Shown here piece after piece: positions 43,339 through 55,074 of a stretch of DNA of 64,000 bases. A program made the translations under genes and the position numbers. Each line of letters opens with the position of its first letter. The first letter of the stretch is position 1. The DNA lies in NCBI GenBank assembly GCA_037178855.1, contig JASJZC010000005.1, positions 5,394,001 through 5,458,000 on the forward strand, given 5' to 3'. Under the pieces are notes generated by a model that did no database searches, was not told the origin of the DNA, and saw only the letters and a list, made by a program, of their open reading frames with translations. This stretch comes from Oscheius sp. JU75. Lineage: Eukaryota; Nematoda; Chromadorea; Rhabditida; Rhabditidae.

Positions 43339-46300
43339 CCTGAAGACATAGGGTTTGAACAATAGGATGAGAACAAAGATAGTTTGTGGTAAAAAGAGAA
43401 CGAGGGAAAGTCCATTAATCAACAGACTGGTCATTTGGTTCTGACAGAGTATACAGGGAGAGCGCGCTCACCGGCCACGCCCCCGAAGAACCACGGCAGG
43501 GCGGGAGCTATCTCTTGGCAGGATAAAGACCGATCAGCTACTAGAGGAATTAGGTAGTTTGCCGATTGGAACTTGAACATGTTATACAAAGAAGCACAGT
43601 CTAGCGTTTCTTGGGAATCTCTAAATGTAAAGCACTCTTTTTGATTTGGACAGATCCATAACTTTCCGCGAAAGTTCCCAATAATATGACAATTCTTTAG
43701 GCTCTGTTAGTTTTGAAAAGTTAGTCTGTTCCAAACTGCTTACAATGTGGAAAGTTCAGCTACTGTCTTGTTTGTAGAAGGTCTCTAATTTATGGCAATC
43801 TTTACAACGACTTGTTTCCTCTCGTTATGACCTGTTTACCTTTCTCACCCTTTGTAAATTATAGCAAATGGCTCAGTTTCTCCCTTTAGCCTACTGACAC
43901 CTCATCTTACTCGGAAACAATACCTCCGGTTACAGAGCGATATGTGAAAATGCTAACAGGCTATGAGAATTTACAGCGCGCTGCAGGTGTTGCTGCTCTC
44001 ACCCTTCAGGGCCACTTAGCCTCCCTATATTGCAGGATAATTTCATGCAAATCCGCACTCCTCGCCACAGTAGCTCTCACATTTCGACAGCCGGGATTAG
44101 ACCAGCATTTCCTGTCCAATATTCCAATAGAAGTAGGATTAATTTGAGGGGAAGGTTTAGTTTGAGAGGGTCATAGCGGCGTAGAAATGACACAAAAAAC
44201 TGTTGATAGTGAATCATAGAAAAGGGGAAGATGGCTGCGCGGTAGAAGAATCTCTTATCAGGAAGGGTTAATCTGCTGTCTAAACAGACTTTAATATAAG
44301 AGCCTCTTGTTATTGCTAGTGTGAGTTGTACAAAATTGGGAGATAAGCCGTTGATGGGACTGAAGATGAAAGGATTGCGCCACAGCGAGAAGTCAACCGC
44401 TAACCATTAGGCCGGGAGCGAACCGCTTTTTTTTGAGCCGCCGTCACCTCGGTGAGTTGCTAATTCAAAATGATTGATGGGAATAGAAAGTTACTCTATG
44501 GGGGGTTGGGAGACGAAAGAAGGGGCAATGGAAAGCCGATAGAAGCGCTTGACCTTCGGAAGGGCAGGCTTAACAGGCGGGAAAGCAAACAGACGAGATT
44601 TAAACAAAATTGAATCATCTTCAGGGTCGGCACGTGTTTTTATGACATGAACTGTCTGAATACTATTCTAGAAAATTAAAGATGATCTCAATTATTGCCA
44701 GCTCTAAAGTACTGTCGGCACGCTTTAAAGTTCCGAGTAATACTCGGCGTGTACGATCAACGTTTTATAATAACTTCTCTGCGATTCCCACTTAGTTTAT
44801 CCACTCGGCAGTCTGTCACCTTATCAAGTCATCAACATCGTGTCTGTGTCATAAATCCCGGTAACTGTCCCAAGGTCTCTCCCCTCGTCACAATAACTCC
44901 AATTTCCACCTCCTAATCCCCTCATAAAACAAATAATCCAGACTGTTTCCGCAGATATGTGTTATTGAAACTGTCATAACCTGGAGTAGAACAAAAGCTG
45001 GATTAGCACGCGAATGTGACCGTGAGGAACGGGCCCAGAGGCATGAGAACTGGTCTGCTCGGATTAGGATACGAAACCATGGTGACAAGAGACGGGCTAC
45101 AATTTTCACTGCAAAATTTTATGCTGTCAAAGTACTGCGAACATTGAACAGCAAACATATCACCAAGATTAGGTTAGTTGGCGGAAGAAAAAAAACTCAT
45201 AGGGGTTTCTCAACTTTCTGTGCGCCACAAGAAGAGTCAGCGACGACAATGCCGTTTGTGCAAACGATTCAAAAGGAGTAAGACATGTGTGTCGCCCCCT
45301 CCATTGTGTCCTTAGAAGAGCACTGTGTCATCGCGTCGAAGGACTTTTGACAGAGTCCGGAACGTAACTTGAGCAAACCAAAATATAGAAGAGGAGAATT
45401 GAATTTCGGGGGCCGGCCACCTAATAATTGGATATTGTTTGGGGCCGAAAAACGCACACGAATCGCGCATTCCGGTGTTCGGCTGAGTGTGTGTGCCATT
45501 GGAAAACGGTCAAGCGGAACGAGATACATAATCATAGAGAGTAAGCAGAACCTGGTAAACGGACGAAGAGGGCGATTTAGGAGAAAGATGCGCGCAAAGT
45601 GTTGAGTGCACTTGTAGTGATGACGGCAAAACACTCCGGTTATTGATGTACTTCGTCTAGTTGTAGACGCCAAAACGGGAGGAGTGCTGATAAGACACTG
45701 GATGGCACATCTGCATAAACAGTTGATAAGAACTGCCGGAATTGAGCTTCACTTCCCAAGCCGGAAATCTTTCAGTGTTCCTTCGCGTGACAGTTCCAGG
45801 TGTCCTACCAGGAACAGAGTAAGCAATCTTTGCAGCTGGTCTGCATGTGGTCGCGAAATATGCATGAAAAGAAGATACATAAAAACGAATGGGATGTGCA
45901 TGGCTGGATGTGAAGTAAAGACGAGGAGGTACGTGAAATCCTGCTCATCACTGTCTATTCAAGTCCGAACGCAGATCTCGCGTAGCTTCGAAAGGCGGCA
46001 ATTTCCTCGGGGCCGAAAACGATGTGCAATTTTGTCAAAAAGCCGAGGACAGCCGCCATTTAGCAGCCGATAAATAATGGATGACATAGAGCTTCGTTTA
46101 TAAGCAAGATGAGCTTTAACGATTGCTCCACAGGAGGTGACACGTGTTCTCGAGTTTCTTGGGGAAGAAGGTGCTAACACCCACACAGTAGTAATTGTTC
46201 TCGGAGGAGGTCGCGCGACAACTGAGTCAGACTTGTATCGAACCGGACCCATTGTGATGGAGGCGATTCCTGGCGTTGTTTGCCCACTTCGAAGCAAGGA

Positions 46301-46726
46301 AACCCATTGAATGGCGTAGAAAACTGCGTGTTAGCTGACGACTGATGGGCTGACAAATTGCTACTTGTTCCAGGTGAAAAAAGTTGAAGCTACAGATCGT
46401 CAGTAGCTAAACTTTCGAGCACTTTTCTCGGTGTTTATAAAAACAAAAAATATCTCAAAACACCATATTTTGATTTTAAGTCGTTGCACTATATCGCGTC
46501 TTGCAACGGCTCAAAAAGAGTTTGAGAATGACATTGTGATTGTGAGTTTCGAGACAGTTGAAATGACTTTTGATATTTCGAAGGTATAACCAGCCGTAGT
46601 AACAAATGGCTTCCAGTGGCTTCATTGGGACAAAAGTCAAGTTCTAGAGAACACCCAAAATGGACTTCCCCCGTTGTCTCTTAACATGAAATGGTTTGTC
46701 AACTTTTTAAATATTAATGTTGCCAG
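43339..46726. other. Gene-poor upstream region of ephrin
   Basis: About 3.4 kb without a recognisable gene. Open frames are all under about 135 codons and without domain patterns. A poly-T run lies at about 44427. The part near 46590-46640 belongs to the dispersed repeat. Confidence 0.45.
46590..46640 (+). repeat. Dispersed repeat, fragment copy
   Basis: GTAGTAACAAATGGCTTCC and AGTGGCTTCATTGGGACAA match parts of the copies at 55455-55713 (same orientation) and 58040-58212 (opposite orientation). Confidence 0.65.
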
Positions 46727-47395
46727 GCAATTGTGCGGACACCATGACACATACGGACGGACTATTCGAACTGGTCCGAAGCCATCGAAGAGTTCATGAC
46801 TCTCTCACATGACGACAAGGTACTTCCTGTATCTGTGAAACATGAAAATCAACTGAGACACAACTTTTCAAGAACAATTATGTCGCGTTCAGCTGGCTTT
46901 TTCCTCTTTACGAGCCTACAAAAATGGTATGGAATCAAGTGGGATTCTATTCGGAAATGGTGCTTTTCTGTCCATTAGAAAAGAAGGCTACACCGATCAA
47001 ATGTTTGTTTGCATTACTGTTAAGTGGAAACGAACTATTCCAGTTTGAAGAAGCACTTCTGAAGAGTATCTTATCGACTGATGGATGAGGTGCTCCACAT
47101 GATGAGAGTCGTCAACTTGGCTGCTGAAGAATGTGTTCTACTCAGACTGATTGTTATTTTCAATTTGCCAGTTTTCTCTATATTAGACAAATCCCACCGA
47201 GTGATAACAGATGTCTTTTTAACTATTGTAGGAAAGATTCTTTGCATTACAACTGGTACCAATTTCGAAAGAGCTTTAAGTGAGGTGGTAAGAAGACGGT
47301 ACCCCGCGTACTCTGATTCGGAAGTTGCAACAAAGCTTGTGGTGTTGAATACGATACTGACAACTATAACAGTACGACTTTTATTCAGTCGTTGA
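46727..47395 (+). pseudogene. Nuclear hormone receptor ligand-binding-domain remnant
   Basis: Pieces of an NHR ligand-binding domain appear in order but in different frames: YSNWSEAIEEFMTLSHDDK (46764-46819), NNYVAFSWLFPLYEPTKMV continuing through CLFALLLSGNELFQFEEALL (46880-47077), MMRVVNLAAEECVLLRLIVI (about 47099) and RALSEVVRRRYPAYSDSEVA (47268-47330). The W-x-x-x-I-x-x-F and E-x-x-L-L patterns and the late basic/YP segment are typical. A TGA at about 46743 blocks the N-terminal piece and a +1 shift at about 47080 separates two blocks. No zinc-finger DNA-binding domain is found nearby. It therefore looks like a decayed copy; an unusual intron arrangement is less likely. Confidence 0.6.
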
Positions 47396-47762
47396 CTACT
47401 CGAAACTTTAGGAAATCGGAGGACTTGAAAGAGAGGCAGCAATAGAGTTACAGGAAAAACATCAACAGATATGGAGGGACTGAATCTGTCAGCAAGTTCA
47501 ATCAATTGTGGTTATTTCATGAAGTCCCAAGTTGTTGCTTAGTCTAACAGGCTTTCAGAATATTCGGTGGCATTGCGACTTTCAAGCGAAATGTCATATC
47601 GAACCGGGCAACCGGGCATGCCTAACCGTACGATTCTTTAGGCACAAAATGTGATCATAACAATATTTCCTGCAATGTTTCACCAAGCGAGTTTTTGTAC
47701 TTCTGAATCTTCGTCCAATCTAATCTTTTTCGCTTTTTCAAGATTTGGTGTGAAATCACTGT

Positions 47763-47801
47763 CAAAAATAGCTTTGTTCTGGCAAAAATAGCTTTGTTCT
47801 A
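47763..47801. repeat. Short tandem duplication, about 20 bases x 2
   Basis: CAAAAATAGCTTTGTTCT occurs twice in a row with GG between, just 3' of the decarboxylase stop codon. It is in the 3' flank and has no coding role. Confidence 0.85.
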
Positions 47802-47841
47802 CCAAGCTTTCTGATCGCAGAAGAAATGAGTGAGGCTACAA

Positions 47842-49811
47842 TCATGACGAGTTGGAGGTCTTGGAACCCAGCTCGTTGTGAGGAGAGGGAGCGGAGGGAC
47901 TCCTGGGCGGGAAACGAAGAAGTCCAGGCTGGGTCCTCTTCTCGCGGTACTGCTCGATGCAGTTCTTCATAAACTTCCACAGATTGTCCATGTCTGTTTT
48001 GTTGACTCTTTCGTAGCTGACAGAGGCTCGAATGATCCCCTGACCATGAACCTTCGTGTAGGTGATCCACACTTCACCCGTCTCGTTCATCAAAGTATGA
48101 AGACATTCCGAATGGTAGTTGATATCTTCTTCCGACATGCCGGCTTCGACATATTGGAAGGAGAAGATGGCCGGTTTTAGCTGACCAAACATGCGCACAT
48201 TTGGATGGTCGAGCATCAGTTTGTACAGATACTCAGCCATAGCAACCTTGTTCTTGATGAACCTGCGCAGTCCTTCAGTTCCCATCGATCTGAGTACGAA
48301 GAGCGGTTTCAAGGCTTTTTGTCTCCTCGTATCGTGCATGATCAGCTCTGTCACGTCGTCTCCCAGTCGCTTCTCCTTCATTTCCAGACGATTACCAAAG
48401 GTGTTGCGGAAAGCGAGCAGGTCACGCGTCCAGAGCATCGACATTCCATTCGAATGAAGAAGAACCTTGTGGGGGTTGATATCGATCGAGTCGACCAGTT
48501 CGATTCCCTTCTGCGAGTCGCGGAAAGACGGCTCGACCCAGATACTGCCGGCGAAAGCACTGTCCACATGAATCCACATTCCGTACTTTTTGGCCACAGG
48601 CCCGATCTCGGGCAAAGTGTCGAAAGAACAGCTGGAAGTACTGCCGAGAATGACGTGTCTGAAAGAATGAATAAAAACCAATAAAAAATATCGATACAGC
48701 ATGCAAGGAATCAGTCCACGAGCCAGATCTTCCTGAATAGCCTTTTCGAGAATTTCTCCAGTTACAGCATAGTCCTTATTCCGATCGCCCTTGAGCATTC
48801 TCATCCTGACCGTAGCCATTCGACATCCCTTCTCGATACTGCTATGAGCCTCTGTGCTCGCATAGACGACCAGTTTTCCGGCGATCTCGTGATGTTTTTC
48901 CACATTGCCTCGAATAACCGGGTCGTCGTGGAAGTGCTTCTTCGTGTTGAGTTCCTTCTTCAGCATCTCGTCAATCTTTCTCGTCCTGGCCGTCGTCACA
49001 GCGAAAAAGATGGCCTCCGAGGCCGATTCGCACATTATTCCACCGCCAGTACTCGTCTCCGTGTTTCCGTGGAACATCATTTCTTCCGGCAGATTGAGAG
49101 CCCGACCTAGCCAGTTGCTCATCGAGACTTCGAGTTCAGCCAGAGAGGGACAGCTGGCCCAGTCGATCGTAGGAATACTGAGGCAACTGATGAGCATTTC
49201 GGCCATTGTGTCAATCGAGGAGCGTCCGCAGGGGAAGTAGGCCATGAAGAAGGGATGCTGCCAATGAGTGATGCCAGGCCAGACGAGAGTTTTGTAGTCC
49301 TTCCAGACGGCTTCCAGCGAGCAAGGATCTTCCGGCGGATGACTCGGCAAGGCGTTGTACAGGAACCCAGGAACCACATCTGAACAGTTGTGTTTGGTAA
49401 GTAGACAAAAAGAAACGTACTGGGACTAACTTTGTACTGTTCGGGATGAGAGCTGTATGATTCGAGGAAGGGGGAGAGCTGTTTGATGAGGACAGACAAG
49501 TCGACACCTTGGTAGAGATCCATCTTCATCTCATTCACAGTCGTCGGAATCTCTTCAATCTTCTTTACTTCCAATGCGTGGCTCGATCTCTCCGACCTTC
49601 TCGACGTTTCCGGCGACTTCCTCAAGCTCTTCTTCGACTTTTTGCTGCTCTTCGCTTCTTTCTTCCTGACCAGACCACGATCCTTTTCCTGTTGCTCCAG
49701 AGTCTTCAAGACGATCAGAATCTTCTTGTTGATTACGTGAGTGACAAAGACGATAGCCACCATCAATAGAACCCCTCCAGAAAGAATGAGTGGACCAGCG
49801 ATGTCGGACAT
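47842..49811 (-). CDS. Membrane-anchored aromatic-L-amino-acid-decarboxylase-like PLP protein
   Basis: A group II PLP decarboxylase domain: PGFLYNALPSHPPEDP, VWPGITHWQHPFFMAYFP, STGGGIMCESASEAIFF, STEAHSSIEKG, VILGSTSSCSFDTLPEIGP, WIHVDSAFAGSIWVEPSFRD and DINPHKVLLHSNGMSMLW. His, Asp and the PLP-binding Lys (NPHK) are all present. Usual W after NPHK is replaced by V, and the substrate-binding regions differ, so the substrate (DOPA, 5-HTP, Tyr, His) is unknown. The first exon encodes a membrane helix, PLILSGGVLLMVAIVFVTHV, then KKILIVLKTL and a Lys/Glu-rich stretch, joined in phase by a GTACGT donor (YKVSP|N). This N-terminal anchor is not typical of AADC. Two introns of about 40 bases are visible. 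The nearest nematode kin are the hdl/basl-type genes. Confidence 0.85.
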
Positions 49812-50071
49812 CTTGTGGCAGACAGCAGCTGGGAGGAGAGGACTTGGCTTCAATGACTACTGCTGGGAGAAATTGTAATTGTCTCGGTAGAAACAATACT
49901 TTTTATAGAACCTTCTTCACTTTGAGATGTTGTAATTGTTAACCCAATAAAAGCGACTAAAAGTCAACTATTTTATTGGTGTGGTGTTTATTACAACGAG
50001 CAAAACTCAAGACTCGACTCCTGTGGTACCTGAAAGTCTCATTTCATTCCGAGTTCATAGTCACGTATATT

Positions 50072-50283
50072 TTATGCAGAAACGGAAGACTTGAAGCCAT
50101 GTAGAAGCGTCACACTCGGGTCGTCGGAGTACTCGGTGACGATAAAATCTTGCAGATATTTTGAAATTTCACACTGCCTGAAAGGAGATTGCTTCAGCTG
50201 GAGCTAAACAGTACCAGATTTGAGGGAAAGTGTAACATTCCTCCGAGGTAAGGCTTGAAAGGTTTCCACTGTAGGTCAGTGTT
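50072..50283 (-). CDS. C-terminal exons of an unrecognised gene (fragment)
   Basis: Two exons join in phase: NTDLQWKPFKPYLGGMLHFP then SNL, and after an intron with acceptor TTTCAGGCAG, CEISKYLQDFIVTEYSDDPS and VTLLHGFKSSVSA, stop. The composition is protein-like. Upstream minus-strand frames up to about 50540 are broken by stops and could not be joined. It may be the tail of a decayed gene or of a gene with an unseen 5' part. No family recognised. Confidence 0.3.
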
Positions 50284-51167
50284 CTGAACTCCAGAATTAG
50301 GCAAGGTAGTGGTCAATTTACATATCAAGAAGGCGTACCAGAAAACAGGTCTTATTGTGACCACATCCGAAAAAAGTCAAATGGGTTTTCCTAGACTCTA
50401 CAATAGTTGTGTAAATGGGATTAAAATCCACTGGACATTTGAAGCGGGGCAAATCCGATTTGAGCGAGAAGTTTTGATCTGCCGAACATGTGAGACGAAC
50501 CCAAAGAATGTTAGCTTCCAGATTCGGAAAAATTTATGATCGCCCAGGCTCGAATCCTTTTGTAGGTCCCTTTAAAATTCTCGGTGCCATCCAGTGCAAA
50601 CGTATCTGATTAGGGGCATACGAAATGCATAAGCGGCTTATAGTATTCACCTATCTTTTGCCTGCTTATTCTTTGGATTGGTCTCTTCCAGAACGTTCTC
50701 TTTAGATATCTTGTCACACGTGCGTTAATGGGACAATTGAAGAAGGAGCTATGACGCAGAAAGTGAATCAAATGAGCTGTAAAACTGATTAGAAGTACGT
50801 CATGGAACCCGGAAAACACAGTTCTTTTGAAAGAGCGCGAATGGACTTTCTACTACAGAAACTAGAACTGTTGATCTTGAGACCTGAGATCAAGAAGTTA
50901 CAAAAAAGTAAACATCTGTCTTCACATCATGCTGTAAAAACATAATTTATCAATGTGTTTTGATATCTGAATGCCACTCGGATAATCAAGAACTTTGAAA
51001 CAATTGCCATCGTAACAGAATTAGCCGCCACCACTCCTTTCTGACTCTTGTTTGATGATTGCCGTCATGCAATTGAAGTGTCTTCATCCGAGTGGGAAGG
51101 CTGAATTGCGTGTTAAGTGAAGAAAAAACATCTGTCTCGTAAAGTATTCGCTCTGATTTTGCCAGCT

Positions 51168-52457
51168 ATGCATCTGTTCTACATTGAATCTAAAAACCCA
51201 GAACAACTAAACCTTTTGTTCCACATTGAGTTCGTCCTTCTTATCATGAACCTCGTCTTCTTTGTGTTTTACACATATCTGGGGATAAAAGTTCGCATCC
51301 ATATCAATGTCAAGGTACTGTCTTTCGGATTCTTTATACTTTCTTAGATTATGGGAGTTTGTTGTTCTCTACACTATATGGTTTGTGTAGTGGTAAGATT
51401 GGCACTACTTTGTTACGAACTCAAAATATTTACATTTACCGGTGAGTCAAACGTGACTTGAGGATACAGCCGGATCCAGGGCAAAAAGAAGACCATCTTT
51501 TCATTTTTTTGAGTTCATGGTTCCGTGCTTATGTCTTGGCCGGAGTACTAATGATGTAACTTTTTTTCTGAGAAAAGTTGAAAACCAGAACCACAGATCG
51601 CCAGGAATAGCAATCGAAAGACAACTGGCAATGTATTATATCAAAGACTATGAACAGCATCCCCGGAAATGGATTTCGGGAGTTATTCTCGGATTTGGAG
51701 TGGTCGTTACCGTCGTTGGATCCTATCTCTGGATAATCGACTGGCTCGCCTGGTATGTCCTTCCGACTCTTGCCGTATTTGTAATGTTTGTCGGCTTCCT
51801 GGTAAGCTGTCTTACATTCTCTAAAATTCTTTCAGATCTTCTTACAATCATATCTTTTGACGAAACGCATTTTTGAAGAGCTGGACAATCACAGGGAGTA
51901 TCAATCGAAACACGAGTACTCACTCAGTTTGAAATATCAGCTAGAAGAGAACTTGTGGTGCGAAAAGGTTTCTTGGTCTGGAACAACCAGGAACCCTTAT
52001 TTAGGTGATCAAAAACGGATTGATTACTCTGGTACTGGTAAACACCTCGACGGCTATTTGTTTCATTCCCGCCAAATCGCATTGGGTACGCGAGAATTAT
52101 GGAGAAGAGTTTACTCAACTCTTCGACTGTCTCTACAATATTTTCATAGCGGCGTAAGTTATTTTTTCACTTATAAGCCCAAAAAAAACATTCAGAAACG
52201 TTCCAACACTGGGATTCGGGGCTATCTGGTACAATGACTACTTGCACAGTCTTCTCCGAACCATCCTGTGCGGAAGAAAAGTCCAGAAAGCGACGGTGGA
52301 TGAGGCTCATGTCTACTTTACAGAGCTGGAACAGCAATGGGGAGCGTCTCTCGAGAAGGGCAGAAAGCCGAAAATGAAAAAGAGGAGAAGACGGGAAGAC
52401 AGACACGATCACATTTGGTTTTCATGTTTTCATAAGAAAATAAATTCGAACCCTTGA
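51168..52457 (+). CDS. Sre-like seven-transmembrane chemoreceptor
   Basis: Membrane segments are visible in order: HIEFVLLIMNLVFFVFYTYL in exon 1 (51168-51314), GVCCSLHYMVCVVVRLALLC (about 51360), WISGVILGFGVVVTVVGSYL and WYVLPTLAVFVMFVGFL (51660-51800). The motif IERQLAMYYIKDYEQHPRKW follows TM3 and matches the E-R-x-x-A-x-x-x-x-x-D-Y-E pattern of Sre-type receptors. The C-terminal part has LGFGAIWYNDYLHSL and ends with a YFTELEQQWGASLEKGRK block, in keeping with Sre tails. The start at 51168 is chosen as the first ATG in frame (MHLFYIESKNPEQ). A related, shorter copy follows 79 bases downstream. Probably a sensory neuron receptor; ligand unknown. Confidence 0.6.
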
Positions 52458-52535
52458 CATTGTTGTGAAGTGTGAGGGTCTGCGACACGAGAATACCTGC
52501 AGCTCAATAACACGACCGGTTGACTGCTTGCCGCA

Positions 52536-53416
52536 ATGTTCTCGCCCCAGATGAACCTCTTCTATTTTGAGCTCGAGAATCCAGCTCAACTCGAGTTCTG
52601 GTTCAAACTAGAAGGAGTTCTTCTCTTTCTCAGCTACTTTCTTTTCGTCTTCTTCACCTACTTGGGAATCAATGTACGGATTCATATCAATATATTATCT
52701 CTGTTTGAGGTATCTTTGTTTGATCAAAAGACTCGCAGGTAGCCTTTTTCTTAGCAGGAAGCGGAGCTTACATCTGGATATTCAATATTTGGCAGTGGTA
52801 TGTCCTCCCACTACTAGAGTTGATATCGACCGTTTTCGGGCTTTTGGTAAGACTATGACTGCAGTCCTAACGTACCTTTACCGTCATTTCTAAATTCTTT
52901 CCTGCTGACGGCTGCTAAATGAGTTGTACAATCAAAGAGGTGATTCAAAACACACCTACACTCTGAGTCTCAAATACCAACTTCAAGAAAACTTGTGGTG
53001 AGAGTAAGTGGGCAGAAAATGTTAAATGCCATTGTTCAGTTGATTAAAAACGATTTGATCACTCTGGCTCTTTTGAATATCACGATACTTATTTGCGTGA
53101 TCCCGGCCAACTCTTCTTGGTTTCTGGAACGTTATGGACGTGGGTTCACACAACTTTGTGACTGTCTCTACAATATATTCATAGCAGCGTATTCTTCTAT
53201 CTAAATTTCACAAGCTGACTCATTTAGGAATCAACTCTTGGCTTTGGAACAATTTGGTACAACGACTACCTCAGGGATTTGTTGGGAAGTGTTCTCTGTG
53301 CTTCAGCCAGAGAAAACATCCAGATAGAAGAGGGCCAGGCTTATTTTATTCAACTCCAGCAGCAGTGGGAGAGTCCTTTCGAGAAGAAGAATGAAAAGTC
53401 AAAGAGATCCCTTTAG
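52536..53416 (+). pseudogene. Sre-like chemoreceptor paralogue, internally deleted
   Basis: Matches the upstream copy in TM1 (QLEFWFKLEGVLLFLSYFLF ... YLGINVRIHIN), then jumps to VAFFLAGSGAYIWIF ... WYVLPLLELISTVFGLL, so the TM2-TM3 block with the E-R ... D-Y-E motif is absent. In SLKYQLQENLW the codon that is TGC in the first copy is TGA here. The tail (STLGFGTIWYNDYLRDLLGS and AYFIQLQQQWESPFEKK) is well preserved. With about 100 codons missing and a stop codon it is most simply a pseudogene, unless splicing bypasses the stop. Confidence 0.6.
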
Positions 53417-53533
53417 ATGCTCCGCTATGAAGTCTATCTTCCCCCGAACTCTTAATTTGGCAAATCAGAGCAGTGTCATCGAAAGACTATCACCAAATTC
53501 GGCTCCTTTGACCGGCTCAGACCCAGAAGTCCT

Positions 53534-53596
53534 CTGATAAAAACCTGTTATCTTTCCCATCCTGAAAAGTACTATAAAGGGAAGAAAAAGATAAGA
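53534..53596 (+). promoter_or_regulatory. Proximal promoter of the aspartic protease: GATA sites and TATA box
   Basis: CTGATAA (53534), TTATCT (53548), TATAAA (about 53573) and AGATAAG (about 53590) lie within 80 bases upstream of the ATG at 53613. Extended TGATAA sites bind the intestinal GATA factor ELT-2 in C. elegans, and asp-1 is an intestinal gene there. Gut-specific expression is inferred. Confidence 0.6.
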
Positions 53597-53612
53597 GTTG
53601 TTACCAGTCGAC

Positions 53613-55074
53613 ATGCTTCGTCAGGTCTCCCTCGCCGCTCTGCTGGCCGTATCGGCCTTGGCCTTCGTCGTTCCTAGCCAGAATGTTGCCAGGTTGGTTC
53701 AGAAATCTTTTTTAACAACAATGTTTAAGAGTCACTCTTGGAGTGAACAAGCTAACCCGCGAAGGTATCAACTTTGCCCACAGTGCCCACAAGTTGGCTG
53801 TCAAGTACGGAGGAGTGATGACCTCGAATGCTGACACCTACAACGAGCCTCTGATTGACTACCAGGATGCCCAATACTACGGAATTGGTCAGCTCGGAAC
53901 TCCTGCCCAGTCCTTCAAGCTTCTTTTCGATACCGGATCCTCCAACCTCTGGGTTCCTGACGTTAATTGCAAGGCAACCAACTTGGCTTGCAAGGCTCAC
54001 AACAAATGGGACTGTTCCAAGTCCTCGACCTGCACCCACACCAACCAGGCCTTTGTCATCCAGTATGGAACCGGATCCATGAAGGGAACCACCTACCAGG
54101 ACATCTTCTGTGTGAGTTATTCTCGTTCAGATGAGTAGAAAAACATCTTTTCAGTTCGGAAACGACCACAAGCAGCAGTTCTGCACCAACAAGAACCAAG
54201 GATTTGCCGGAGCTCTCACCGAGCCGGGAATCACTTTTGTAGCTGCTCAATTCGACGGTATCCTCGGAATGGCCTTCGACTCCATCTCCGTGAGTTTATC
54301 TCGGTAACGAATGTATACCAAGACAATTTTCAGGTTGACAACCTTCCTCAGCCCATGGACCAGATCTTCGCCAACCCCGCCTGCGGCTCTAAGCTCTTTG
54401 CTTTCTGGATGAACCGTGATCTGTGAGTCCTTTCTTTTTTATTGCGTATTTGGGCCTAGGAACAACAACGCAGCTGGTGGTGAGATGACTCTCTGTGGAA
54501 CCGATTCTGCTCACTTCAACGTGAGTTTAGCCCACAGACACGAGGTATACAAACGGTTCAGGGACCCATCACCTTCGCTCCCCTGAAGTCGAAGGACTAC
54601 TGGCGCATCAGCCTCTCTGCTGTCTCCGTCACTGGAACCCAGGTCACTGGAACTACTGACGCTATTGTTGATACTGGTACTTCCCTCCTCGCTGGACCCA
54701 CTGACGAGATCAAGAAGATCCAGAAGCTCATCGGAGCTATCCCAATCGGTTTGCAAGTCAGTTACGTTGACTGAAACGCAACTTTAGGAAACGGAGAGTA
54801 TGAGGTCGCCTGTAACCGCGTGTCCAAGCTTCCCGCCGTCACATTCAACATTGCTGGAACCAACTACGTCCTCCAGGGATCTGATTACATTCTACAGATT
54901 GCCCAGAATGGACAGACTACCTGCCTATCTGGCTTTATTGGTCTGGATATTCCTCCCCCAGCTGGTCCTCTGTGGATCCTTGGAGATGTCTTTATTGGAC
55001 GTTTTTATTCCGTCTTCGATTTTGGAAACTCGAGGGTCGGATTCGCTAATGCTACTTATATTCCCACTCTTTAA
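53613..55074 (+). CDS. asp-1: Cathepsin D-like aspartic protease (ASP-1-like)
   Basis: [20 protein letters not shown] is the signal peptide, followed by a short propeptide and [18 protein letters not shown]. The first catalytic Asp is in [15 protein letters not shown], the second in [30 protein letters not shown] is the flap with its Tyr, [14 protein letters not shown] the structural motif, and the end is [20 protein letters not shown]. Cys pairs are conserved. Exons span about eight blocks with 40-60-base introns. Full length is about 395 residues, normal for the family. In nematodes these are digestive or lysosomal proteases of the intestine, which fits the GATA sites upstream. The symbol is by resemblance, not by synteny. 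Confidence 0.9.

Noticed and set aside
50309-50539. Plus-strand 76-codon frame
   Set aside because: No domain or splice partner; the weak coding signal there is on the minus strand at lower coordinates.
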